Assembly: GCA_020058465.1 (NCBI GenBank)
Contig: JAGVDZ010000165.1
Coordinates: 1 to 6,197, forward strand
Direction of reading: 5' to 3'
DNA: 6,197 nucleotides
Origin: Parachlamydiales bacterium
GTDB taxonomy: Bacteria; Chlamydiota; Chlamydiia; Chlamydiales; SM23-39
Position numbers and translations under genes: made by a program. A model generated the notes under the pieces. It had not been told where the DNA came from. It saw only the letters and a list, made by a program, of their open reading frames with translations, and did no database searches. Every line of letters begins with the position of its first letter. Position 1 is the first letter of the stretch. Of this stretch, positions 1 to 6,032 are shown piece after piece.

Positions 1-1302
1 AGACTGAAGTTGGTGTGTTCCAGAGAATCTTACAGAGTCAAAAGAGGCTTCCAACTCTCGCCAAGTTTGGGAGGGGGTGAAACGAAGATATGAAGTTTGT
101 AATTTATTTAAGGAAAGAATCTTAGAATTAAAAATAGGGGTCGGAAGAAAGGTCCAGATACCCGACGGAATCTTTTCTATGACAGATTGAAAACTGTTGA
201 TACAAGGCTCCAAAGTCCAATAGGTTCGAAGAGTCGGGAGGGTTCCATAGCCGATCCAGCGGCTTGGCTTAGCTTGGCCCAGTTCAAAAAAAGGGGAGGC
301 AAAATCTTCTGGCATCCTTACATCGCTGTAGTGGTCCCACTTGAGATCTGTCCCCGCTAGTTGGTCTTTGTTTTCCCAAGCGATATGCCCCTCTGTCCGA
401 TAGCGAAATCTCAAACTGGGGGCATTTTGTAAGCGGCAGGTGCCTGCGTAGGCTCTCGTTGATGCCGACAACAATCGGATAGGATCTCGATATTCGGCTT
501 CAATGGCACCTGCAAGACCCTTTGCCAAACGAGATTCGATGCGCCCTGTGACAGACATTTGTTTAGTTGAGTAGAGCTGTGTCTTTAAAGAGACAAAAGG
601 GCCGCGATCCCAATTGAATGTGTATCTAAGCCAAGGTTTTTTTACATGGTCTATATAGACTGATAATGAAGGGAGCCAAAGGCAAGGGACATTGCCCACC
701 AGCAATTTGATGTTACGAGCGACAAGTTCAGAGGTCTTTGTGTCGAATTGAAGAGAGTCTGTTTGAAGGCGCCAACAAGGGGGATCTTGCCATGAGGATG
801 TGATGGATGCACGATCCACCGTAAAGATGCGATCGGGGTAGAGAGTGATCAGATCTCCTTGAATCCACCAGATTGAGGCTTTGGCTTTGCCTTTGGTGAG
901 GACACCTGTTTTGGATGTGAAGTCAAAACTGAGCCTTTCCCCAGTCATCCAACGATTGTGATATTGTACCAGTAGAGCACCTTCGGCAATCACCTTGTCT
1001 TCTGTTGCAGTGTGGGTGTAGGTGATCTCCCGAGCCTGAATTCGGATAGAATCACTTACGATGGTTCCCCCTTCTGTTGTCGTAAGGGTGTGGTCTCGAT
1101 AGATTGGGGAGCGAAGATCTATTTGAATAGGGGGTTCGAGGTCCCCTCTGAGGCTTATACCAAATATCAAAAATAACGTGCAGTTTGGCAGAGCCAACGC
1201 GCTGAAAATTGACGATCGCAAACGGCATTTATTTGGTAGTACAAGCGGGGTGAAGAAAATAACGACAGAGAGGTAAATGTACTCAAAGGGGGGCGAGAGC
1301 AT
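1..1302 (-). CDS. lptD: LptD/OstA-like LPS-assembly outer-membrane protein (C-terminus beyond window edge)
   Basis: The minus strand is open from an ATG at 1302 to the left edge (434 codons, no stop), so the 3' end is missing. LptD forms the outer-membrane beta-barrel, with a periplasmic jellyroll, that inserts lipopolysaccharide into the outer leaflet after LptA delivers it. Residues about 58-190 read as an OstA/LptA-type jellyroll of alternating strands (IRIQAREITYT, GALLVQYHNRWMTGERLSFDF). Residues 166-214 carry the typical LptD passage: a tryptophan-rich 'PCWRLQTDSLQFD', then 'ARNIKLLVGNVPCLWLPSLS', matching the family pattern in which a strand ends in 'PvfylPy'. From about 220 the alternating aromatic/polar strands fit the start of a barrel. 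The start is uncertain. ATG 1302 is the first ATG after an in-frame TAA (1333-1335), but it has no clear ribosome-binding site and gives two hydrophobic N-terminal stretches. A TTG at 1221 would give a neater signal peptide (RSSIFSALALPNCTLFLIF). Family call from memory of motifs; the symbol is tentative. Confidence 0.72.
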   Translation of the reverse strand, partial: MLSPPFEYIYLSVVIFFTPLVLPNKCRLRSSIFSALALPNCTLFLIFGISLRGDLEPPIQIDLRSPIYRDHTLTTTEGGTIVSDSIRIQAREITYTHTATEDKVIAEGALLVQYHNRWMTGERLSFDFTSKTGVLTKGKAKASIWWIQGDLITLYPDRIFTVDRASITSSWQDPPCWRLQTDSLQFDTKTSELVARNIKLLVGNVPCLWLPSLSVYIDHVKKPWLRYTFNWDRGPFVSLKTQLYSTKQMSVTGRIESRLAKGLAGAIEAEYRDPIRLLSASTRAYAGTCRLQNAPSLRFRYRTEGHIAWENKDQLAGTDLKWDHYSDVRMPEDFASPFFELGQAKPSRWIGYGTLPTLRTYWTLEPCINSFQSVIEKIPSGIWTFLPTPIFNSKILSLNKLQTSYLRFTPSQTWRELEASFDSVRFSGTHQLQS

Positions 1303-1325
1303 AAGGGGCCCGAGTATACCGAAAT

Positions 1326-1400
1326 GGTATTATACACAAGTGAACTCCAAGCTACCTCCTTGTCAAATTCCCAACTTTTGAATTCATTTGTGTATATACC
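1326..1400. repeat. 75-bp palindromic repeat, shortened copy of the 3221-3384 element
   Basis: This imperfect palindrome fills much of the gap between the HEAT gene stop and the lptD-like start. Its left tip (ggtattatacacaagtgaa) is the reverse complement, with a few changes, of its right tip (ttcatttgtgtatatacc). Positions 1340-1398 match 3326-3384 in the same orientation at 54 of 59 positions; the differences are at 1340, 1345, 1346, 1352 and 1375. The left 14 bases instead resemble the left end of the longer element. The copy therefore looks like that element with most of its left arm deleted, joined near a TGAA shared by both sides. It also carries ACCTCCTT (1354-1361), which on the minus strand reads as a perfect Shine-Dalgarno sequence. 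It may be mobile, regulatory or both. Confidence 0.8.
1329..1334 (-). promoter_or_regulatory. Possible -10 box for the lptD-like gene
   Basis: The minus strand reads TATAAT here, 26 bases before the ATG at 1302, in the left tip of the palindrome. No good -35 hexamer lies at 16-18 bases. A perfect TTGACA (1361-1366, minus strand) is 26 bases upstream, which is too far for a standard sigma-70 promoter. An exact TATAAT in AT-rich DNA is common by chance, so this is only a candidate. Confidence 0.3.
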
Positions 1401-1431
1401 AAAACGAGGTTCTAGGGCTGAGACAAGAAGT

Positions 1432-3111
1432 CTATTCTGCAGAGCGGACTAAAAGGCCTACAAGGGCGTAGCGGGCAGGACTGGTGGTTTGTTTGGTTAC
1501 TTGGAATAAGAAAGATAGATTGTCGACATCCTTATGTTGGGCGATTGCCATCAAGCTGTCTGACCAAAGCTTCGATCGTTCTTCATTCGACAAGGAGGCG
1601 ACCTCTTTAGCCATAACAGAACCCCAAGTTGGAATGGAGGGCAATAGGGCTGGAGGTTCTTTAGCCTCTGACATCATCCAAGATTGTACCTCGTGTCTAT
1701 AATTTCGATCGGGGTAAAGGCGGAATAAGGCTAAGTTAGCATAAGCACGAAGCAAAGGATCTAAGGGGGCTTTCGCTGATTGTTCCAATAAGGTGACTGC
1801 CTCTGGAGACTGTAGTTGGATCAGTGATTCAACAATTTCTCGTATCAGACAAGGCTCGTGGTGCTCCAGAACCGTTTTAGCCAGATCGAGAAATAGGGGC
1901 TCTGGCAAATAAAGGGCCTCTCGAAGGATGGTCTCTTTCCAAAGGCCCAGTGTGTAGGCTTCAGAAGCATCTTTGCCTGCAATCAAGGAAAAAGAGGGGA
2001 TGACTTTGACGGCTTGTTGCGAGCGACCTAAAGAGAACATAGGCTGAAATCCTAGGTCTCTTTCATCCCGAATTAAAATCTCAACAAGTCCTTCTACAGT
2101 TCTAGGGTCTCGCCTTTGAAGAAGGGCTAAGGTGGCGTTGACTCTCACTCCCAAAGAAGAAGAGTGCATCAAGTTTGCAAGACAATCTTCTGAGCCGGGC
2201 AGGTCTTGTAAACTTGCGATTGCAAAGAGATTGCCTTGCTCAGCCATCGTGTGGATTTCTTGCAGGGCCGATGGATAGCCACATTTATAAAGGGCTAACA
2301 AAGCAGCTAACCTCACAGAAGGAGTTGAAGCCAGGGTCTCGTGGATTAATTTTTTTTGGCAAGTACGATCTTGAAGCTCCCCTAGGGCAAAAAGGACGGC
2401 TTCCTTTTCGCCCACATGGATATGGGATGCTTTTTTGCGCAGCCAGGGGAGAAGATCGTCTCGTTTGGCATAGGCAATTTGTAAGATCGCCTCGATCCTC
2501 GTATCTCGATTTGGATCATCGCCGAGTCTCTTTAATTCTTCGAGAGCTTCCATAGTGCCTAGTTGGGCGAATAAAGAAGGGAAATAGGGACGAAATAGAG
2601 AGGGTAGTCGATGCATCAACGATTCGATTTGGCCGAAGGCACGAGGACTCCTTCTCTCTGCAAGATAGCGGGCAGCTTCAAGGCGGATGGGGAGAAAGTC
2701 GGATGTCATAGCTTGATGTAAGAGAGTGTTGACTCCATCATCTTGTAGACCACTTGCTAGCTGTAAAGCCAACAGTTGAATGTAGGGCCAGGGTGATGAG
2801 ATCCCCCTGGTTAAGATATCAAGCGTGGTATGGGATCTTGCAATCGTAGCTCCTAGTAGGGTCATGGCGACTACTTGAGGGTCTGGATCGAATGCCCCCT
2901 TATCTAAAATCAAAAGCCCCATACGTCGAAGGAGATCTAAATCAAATTGGGTAGGACAGCTTTCTACATAGGCATTGAGAGCTTGTTCGATTTGGCCTTG
3001 CTGCACAAGAAGCAGGGGAAGGTGGGCGCTTTGAGGTGGTGCGCTATGAACAGAGAGGGGAGCTAGACTGGCAAACAATAACAAAGACCCACATAGAAGC
3101 TGGTGACGCAT
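1432..3111 (-). CDS. Exported HEAT-repeat protein (559 aa)
   Basis: This is an alpha-solenoid protein probably exported to the periplasm or cell surface; its partner is unknown. With the start at ATG 3111 the N-terminus is a good signal peptide: MRHQ, a hydrophobic core (LLCGSLLLFASLAPLSV), then likely cleavage after HSA at about residue 24. The frame stays open upstream to an ATG at 3168, but that extension is translated from the palindromic dyad at 3141-3163 and would bury the signal peptide, so I chose 3111. An AGGA lies 11 bases upstream, with a GAG closer. HEAT-like helical pairs recur: 130-152 (SDFLPIRLEAARYLAERRS), 197-212, 228-240 (LFALGELQD), 260-275 (SVRLAALLALYKCG), 310-325 (LGVRVNATLALLQRRD), 440-456 (DPLLRAYANLALFRL). 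HEAT arrays usually serve as protein-binding scaffolds. The gene runs toward the lptD-like gene with a 129-bp gap, suggesting but not proving an envelope role. I do not recognise a named orthologue. Nothing appears broken; an A8 run (minus strand, 2350-2357) sits in the frame. Confidence 0.85.
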   Translation of the reverse strand: MRHQLLCGSLLLFASLAPLSVHSAPPQSAHLPLLLVQQGQIEQALNAYVESCPTQFDLDLLRRMGLLILDKGAFDPDPQVVAMTLLGATIARSHTTLDILTRGISSPWPYIQLLALQLASGLQDDGVNTLLHQAMTSDFLPIRLEAARYLAERRSPRAFGQIESLMHRLPSLFRPYFPSLFAQLGTMEALEELKRLGDDPNRDTRIEAILQIAYAKRDDLLPWLRKKASHIHVGEKEAVLFALGELQDRTCQKKLIHETLASTPSVRLAALLALYKCGYPSALQEIHTMAEQGNLFAIASLQDLPGSEDCLANLMHSSSLGVRVNATLALLQRRDPRTVEGLVEILIRDERDLGFQPMFSLGRSQQAVKVIPSFSLIAGKDASEAYTLGLWKETILREALYLPEPLFLDLAKTVLEHHEPCLIREIVESLIQLQSPEAVTLLEQSAKAPLDPLLRAYANLALFRLYPDRNYRHEVQSWMMSEAKEPPALLPSIPTWGSVMAKEVASLSNEERSKLWSDSLMAIAQHKDVDNLSFLFQVTKQTTSPARYALVGLLVRSAE

Positions 3112-3140
3112 AATCTCAATCCTGTCTAGACATTCTATTT

Positions 3141-3163
3141 GGTATATACACATTTGTGTATAT
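3141..3163. promoter_or_regulatory. Short dyad before the HEAT gene, tips-only copy of the palindromic element
   Basis: The sequence is ggtatatacaca followed by tttgtgtatat, a nearly perfect dyad with arms TATACACA/TGTGTATA around a 3-base centre. The same tips bound the two larger palindromes at 1326-1400 and 3221-3384, so this may be the element with its whole interior lost. It could equally be a protein-binding site that the others also contain. It ends about 30 bases upstream of the HEAT start at 3111. On the minus strand TATATA (3143-3148) could serve as a -10 box, but no convincing -35 accompanies it. Confidence 0.6.
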
Positions 3164-3220
3164 CTCATGATGGAACTTTTCTTGGATAGAAATAAGGGCC
3201 TCAGTTACCATTCTCCCTTG

Positions 3221-3384
3221 GTATACACAAATGAACTCAAAAGTTGGTTTTTGACAGTGTCGGTGACGCTTGGAATTCACCTTTCTTGTATCGCTAAACT
3301 TTTTAAGTTTAGCTGTTTCAGAAAGATGAATCCCAAGTTACCTCCTTGTCAAATTCCCAAATTTTGAATTCATTTGTGTATATA
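3221..3384. repeat. About 164-bp imperfect inverted-repeat element (MITE-like), longest copy
   Basis: Almost the whole segment folds on itself. The left arm (3222-3301) and the reverse complement of the right arm (3305-3382) share, in order: TATACACAAATGAA, TCAAAA, TTGG, TTTGACA, CTTGG, ATTCA, CTTTCT and GCTAAACTT. By eye about three quarters of positions match, with small indels. The right arm (3326-3384) is repeated at 1340-1398. There is no room for a transposase, so if mobile it would be non-autonomous. No confident target-site duplication is visible; CTTG (3217-3220) and CAAG (3388-3391) flank it as a further inverted pair. The element occupies most of the 292-bp spacer (3112-3403) between two divergent genes and ends 19 bases before the plus-strand ATG at 3404, so a transcript starting upstream of it would carry a long hairpin leader. 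The rest of the spacer holds only the dyad at 3141-3163. Confidence 0.82.
3293..3313. other. Perfect stem-loop at the centre of the long palindrome
   Basis: GCTAAACTT, TTT, AAGTTTAGC forms a perfect 9-base stem with a 3-base loop. It is the tip of the long inverted repeat rather than an independent element. The stem is AT-rich and no T-run follows it, so it does not look like an intrinsic terminator. The shorter copy at 1326-1400 lacks it. Confidence 0.75.
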
Positions 3385-3386
3385 AA
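3381..3386 (+). promoter_or_regulatory. Possible -10 box for the 207-aa gene in the repeat tip
   Basis: TATAAA, overlapping TATATA, ends 17 bases before the ATG at 3404, in the right tip of the palindrome. If it is a promoter, the leader would be only about 10 bases. No good -35 is seen at the usual distance: TTGTCA at 3346-3351 is 29 bases away and TTGAAT at 3364-3369 is 11 away. Weak evidence. Confidence 0.25.
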
Positions 3387-3403
3387 TCAAGAGACTTAAG
3401 GCA

Positions 3404-4027
3404 ATGACATCGGGTATAGCTCCTACAGGACAAGAGGGTATTGTCTATGGGTGTATGCGGGGGCTAGGGGGGGCTCTTCATTGGTTAATCCAAAAGGTCA
3501 TAGATTTTGTGATGGGCCTTTGGCACAAGGTAGCGGGGACGAAGGGACCTTCCCAGGAGAGTAAAGCCCTGGATTCGAAGGTGTCGCCGGTGTATGAAAT
3601 GTGCCAATCTCTTTTAAGGGAACTATCAGATCCTTGGGCAGTGGCTCATGTCAGGACATTTTCAGAGGTAGGAATTGGCAACGTCTTCTGGTTTTTAGCT
3701 TCGGATGAAGACGTTGCTGATTATCAAAAGCAAGAAGAAGGAAAACAGACAATCTTTATTAAAGAAGCCGTTAAAAAGTTGTTAAATCAGATGAAGCCTG
3801 ACTATTTTGTTGTCTGGGTCCGTCGCATGTCCCAAGAACAGGGCATTACCGAGCCTCGCCGTTTGGCAAGTGGGTATCGATTTTTAACAAAAAGCTCTGA
3901 TTGCTCGATGAATCCGGCCACAGAAGACGATAGGGCAGCATTATTGAAGGCATTGGTGAGCCAAGACTCTTCTCTAAAGGACTCTCTTTCTAAGGAAGAT
4001 GAAAGAGTCTTGTTTCCAACTACATAG
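3404..4027 (+). CDS. Unrecognised 207-aa protein
   Basis: I do not recognise this protein. The frame runs from ATG 3404 to TAG 4025-4027, with a weak AAGG three bases before the start. Residues 17-43 are a glycine- and aromatic-rich hydrophobic or amphipathic stretch (CMRGLGGALHWLIQKVIDF then VMGLWHKVAG), which could be a membrane-binding helix but is not a classical signal peptide. A polar linker (45-60) leads to a probably folded part at about 62-165, with helices around 63-75 and 116-130 and a hydrophobic strand 'PDYFVVWVRR' (132-141). The C-terminus (about 166-203) is charged and Ser/Asp-rich. It diverges from the HEAT gene across the palindromic element and is the only complete plus-strand gene here, so its own promoter probably lies at or near the repeat tip. 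The length, an N-terminal hydrophobic patch and lack of a recognisable family would fit a lineage-specific or secreted protein, but that is speculation. I judge it real because it is the longest frame in its interval and fits tightly against the convergent gene. Confidence 0.72.
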   Translation: MTSGIAPTGQEGIVYGCMRGLGGALHWLIQKVIDFVMGLWHKVAGTKGPSQESKALDSKVSPVYEMCQSLLRELSDPWAVAHVRTFSEVGIGNVFWFLASDEDVADYQKQEEGKQTIFIKEAVKKLLNQMKPDYFVVWVRRMSQEQGITEPRRLASGYRFLTKSSDCSMNPATEDDRAALLKALVSQDSSLKDSLSKEDERVLFPTT

Positions 4028-4052
4028 AGATCTACGAGCGCAGTTCCTTCGG

Positions 4053-5930
4053 TTATTTTTTCTTAGGCCGTTTTGGGGTCTGAGGATGATTAAGGTCAAT
4101 CCAAATCGGAGAGCCCCAAGCCATATGTCCATCTTTTTGCCGTACCCTTAGATAATAATAGGCAAAGGGGGGCACTTCTTCTCGACTGATCAAGGCTATT
4201 TTAGAAAGGGATTCACTGTCATCAAAGGTAAAATCGAGACGATCTGAAGAGGCTTGGATTGTATGGATCACCTTTCCATTGCGGAGGATCTCAACGTTTT
4301 GTAAGGTGTCGGTACCGACAGCATACCCGACAATTTGGCGATTGTACTCTAGGCCTGGTTTTTCTTTTGTCCCCAGCTCGAGCCCCATCCCTTGGCCCGC
4401 GATCGTAAACCCTAGGACAATTTTAGCTCCCGTTGTCGCATAACAAAAGCGATTCTGGAGCGCCTCAAAGAGAGCTGCTCTGGAATGCTCTTTGACCAAA
4501 ACAGCTGTCAAGCCTGGCGTATATTCTTTTTGACCTGCCTCTTGAAAAGGCTTGTAAGGGCCCCGGTGGTCCCATCCCCCCGCCACAAAGCCGAACCGGC
4601 AGCCTCGATTGAGAGCGCTGATCAAGGAGCATTCTGACGAGGCCTCCTGCATCCCCTTTTTGCCTCCTTGGAATGGAAATGGGTTCCCTTCTCTGGCCGT
4701 ACATTCTGAAGAGCCCCAGCTGCTATAAATCTCGACCACCTTTTCGAACTGAGGATCAAATTCTTTAAAATCGAAAGCAAAAGGTTTAGCTAATGTTAAG
4801 CAGGGGATTGATAAGAGATCTTTTGAAGAATAGGCTTTATAGATTTTTTTCAGGGAACTGTTTTTACTATCTTTTTTTCGAAGGAGTCCTTTGCTGTCTT
4901 TTGCGTACATCATTTGGCGTACCCCCTCTCCACCCGTCTCCCCCTGCCATTGAAAGCCGCTCCACACAGTAAAGCGCTCATCCTCATTAAACTCAATGAC
5001 CTGGTTAGAAAGGATCTTCCATTGGTCAGAGCCGGTCTCCTCCTCTCCCTCGAAAGGAGAGGTGGAGAGGAATTGTAAAGACTTTTCGTCACGCATATGG
5101 CGGAGAAATCCTTCGGCCTGGCTTAGCGTATCATAGCGGGATGATTCCCCTCGAAAAAGACCCCAATAGAGCTGGTAATCTGTTTCGGGCACACAGCGGA
5201 TAGGAGGGGACAAGAAAGAGCGACTCGAGAGGAGATTTTTCAACTGGATCCTGTAGACTCCAGGCTCATTGAAGTAAAGGTTAGGCAGGGCGATAAATCC
5301 TGTCTCTGGAACGAAAAGCTTCCAGTTCAGATTTTCACGCAAGTGCTCGTAACTCAGATCAATGAGAGTGCCTTCAGGAGCGCAGGAGGTGAGATTGCCG
5401 TAGGCATCTTCGAAGCGGACGATCACGTCAAATCGTTTATTTCTTGATACTAAAGAAGGGGCAATGACTCGGAGCTGATCCAGAGGACCCCCTCTCACAT
5501 CGACATGGAAGAGTTCTGGCTCTTTAAAATCTCCTTTCCCTTTTGGGTCAAGGTAGAGGGCAAAGTGTCTTTTCCTTTGTGTGTGTGTCTGGCAGCGGTT
5601 CCCCGTTTGACTGCTCGGAGAGCCGATTGAGATTGATAAGCAGTCTCCTGACTTCAAATCAATGGGCAAGGTAAATTCAAAGACTCCAGGATGATCTTTC
5701 AACGCCTGTAGGGCCAGAGGCTTTTGTCCCTCTAGATCGATCCAAATCACGTTAGCATTGCCCTTTGTCAAAGGAATTTCCCAGTCGATACGACGTCCAC
5801 GGCTCATCAGATCGAAACGACCTCTTGTCCCTTTGGGGAGGGCTTGCGCTGTTGTGAACGTGAATTTCCAGTTGGCTACATCACCAGCCCGTGCGACGGG
5901 AGGCTCTGAGCTGCAGATCGAACGACGCAT
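4053..5930 (-). CDS. DUF3604-family protein with apparently lost metal-binding motifs (625 aa)
   Basis: DUF3604 proteins resemble PHP-type metal-dependent hydrolases; I know of no established substrate. I chose ATG 5930 because AGGA lies six bases upstream and family-like sequence begins at once (residues about 6-27, SEPPVARAGDVANWKFTFTT). The frame extends to a TTG at 6011, which would add 27 unconserved-looking residues. Numbered from 5930: an Ig-like beta region fills about 1-245. The core follows, with YWGLFRGES (255-263), VEIYSSWGSSE (399-409), FGFVAGGWDHRG (446-457), GLTAVLV (473-479) and ATTGAKI (498-504). The end, YYYLRVRQKDGHMAWG then SPIWID (591-612), is strongly family-like. In family members as I recall them, the first motif reads YWGDLHxH and a later one LTDH; here they are YWGLFRGES and LSTSP, and IPCLTLAKP (375-383) lacks the expected histidine. 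Only the DH near 454 remains. The scaffold is complete and open, so this is more likely a pseudoenzyme or repurposed protein than a pseudogene. No signal peptide is seen with this start. The tail is Lys/Pro-rich (PKRPKKK). Confidence 0.85.
   Translation of the reverse strand: MRRSICSSEPPVARAGDVANWKFTFTTAQALPKGTRGRFDLMSRGRRIDWEIPLTKGNANVIWIDLEGQKPLALQALKDHPGVFEFTLPIDLKSGDCLSISIGSPSSQTGNRCQTHTQRKRHFALYLDPKGKGDFKEPELFHVDVRGGPLDQLRVIAPSLVSRNKRFDVIVRFEDAYGNLTSCAPEGTLIDLSYEHLRENLNWKLFVPETGFIALPNLYFNEPGVYRIQLKNLLSSRSFLSPPIRCVPETDYQLYWGLFRGESSRYDTLSQAEGFLRHMRDEKSLQFLSTSPFEGEEETGSDQWKILSNQVIEFNEDERFTVWSGFQWQGETGGEGVRQMMYAKDSKGLLRKKDSKNSSLKKIYKAYSSKDLLSIPCLTLAKPFAFDFKEFDPQFEKVVEIYSSWGSSECTAREGNPFPFQGGKKGMQEASSECSLISALNRGCRFGFVAGGWDHRGPYKPFQEAGQKEYTPGLTAVLVKEHSRAALFEALQNRFCYATTGAKIVLGFTIAGQGMGLELGTKEKPGLEYNRQIVGYAVGTDTLQNVEILRNGKVIHTIQASSDRLDFTFDDSESLSKIALISREEVPPFAYYYLRVRQKDGHMAWGSPIWIDLNHPQTPKRPKKK
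5042..5062. repeat. REP-like small palindrome inside the DUF3604 gene
   Basis: CCTCTCC, a 7-base loop (ctcgaaa), then GGAGAGG make a perfect 7-base stem, followed by a second GGAGAGG at 5064-5070. The sequence resembles the CTCTCC/GGAGAG palindromes found dispersed in some bacterial genomes. Here it is translated as 'SPFEGEEE' at about residues 291-298, right after the place where family members carry LTDH. It is in frame. One copy in this window cannot prove that it is a dispersed repeat. Confidence 0.4.
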
Positions 5931-6032
5931 ACCGTTTCCTAGGAAGGGCTTCAAGAGGGTGCATTGTGCAGAAAAATGCTTTCTTTGGCAAGCCCCATAC
6001 AGAGCCCTCAAAAAATGGCTGTGAATGAAGTT

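Noticed and set aside
1484..2555. Plus-strand frames of 72 and 126 codons within the HEAT gene
   Set aside because: They lie entirely opposite a well-supported gene and show no protein-like features of their own.
3112..3168. N-terminal extension of the HEAT protein to ATG 3168
   Set aside because: The added 19 residues are encoded by the dyad at 3141-3163 and would place a polar stretch before a good signal peptide.
3167..3367. A 66-codon plus-strand frame across the palindromic spacer
   Set aside because: It is read almost wholly from the inverted repeat, has no ribosome-binding site and resembles no protein; only its last 14 codons are discussed as a micro-frame.
3980..4009. Inverted repeat GACTCTCTTTC ... 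GAAAGAGTC near the end of the 207-aa gene as a terminator
   Set aside because: It lies inside the coding region, is not GC-rich and is not followed by a T-run.
4028..4061. T6 run (4056-4061) after the convergent stops as a terminator
   Set aside because: The only possible stem before it (CC-ttc-GG) is too short; the run encodes the lysine tail of the minus-strand gene.
4465..5092. Minus-strand frames of 79 and 60 codons inside the DUF3604 gene
   Set aside because: They overlap recognisable DUF3604 motifs in another frame, including the VEIYSSWGSSE region, so they are shadows.
5578..5590. Short GT microsatellite in the DUF3604 gene
   Set aside because: Only about five units and translated within an ordinary polar loop; no sign of phase variation.
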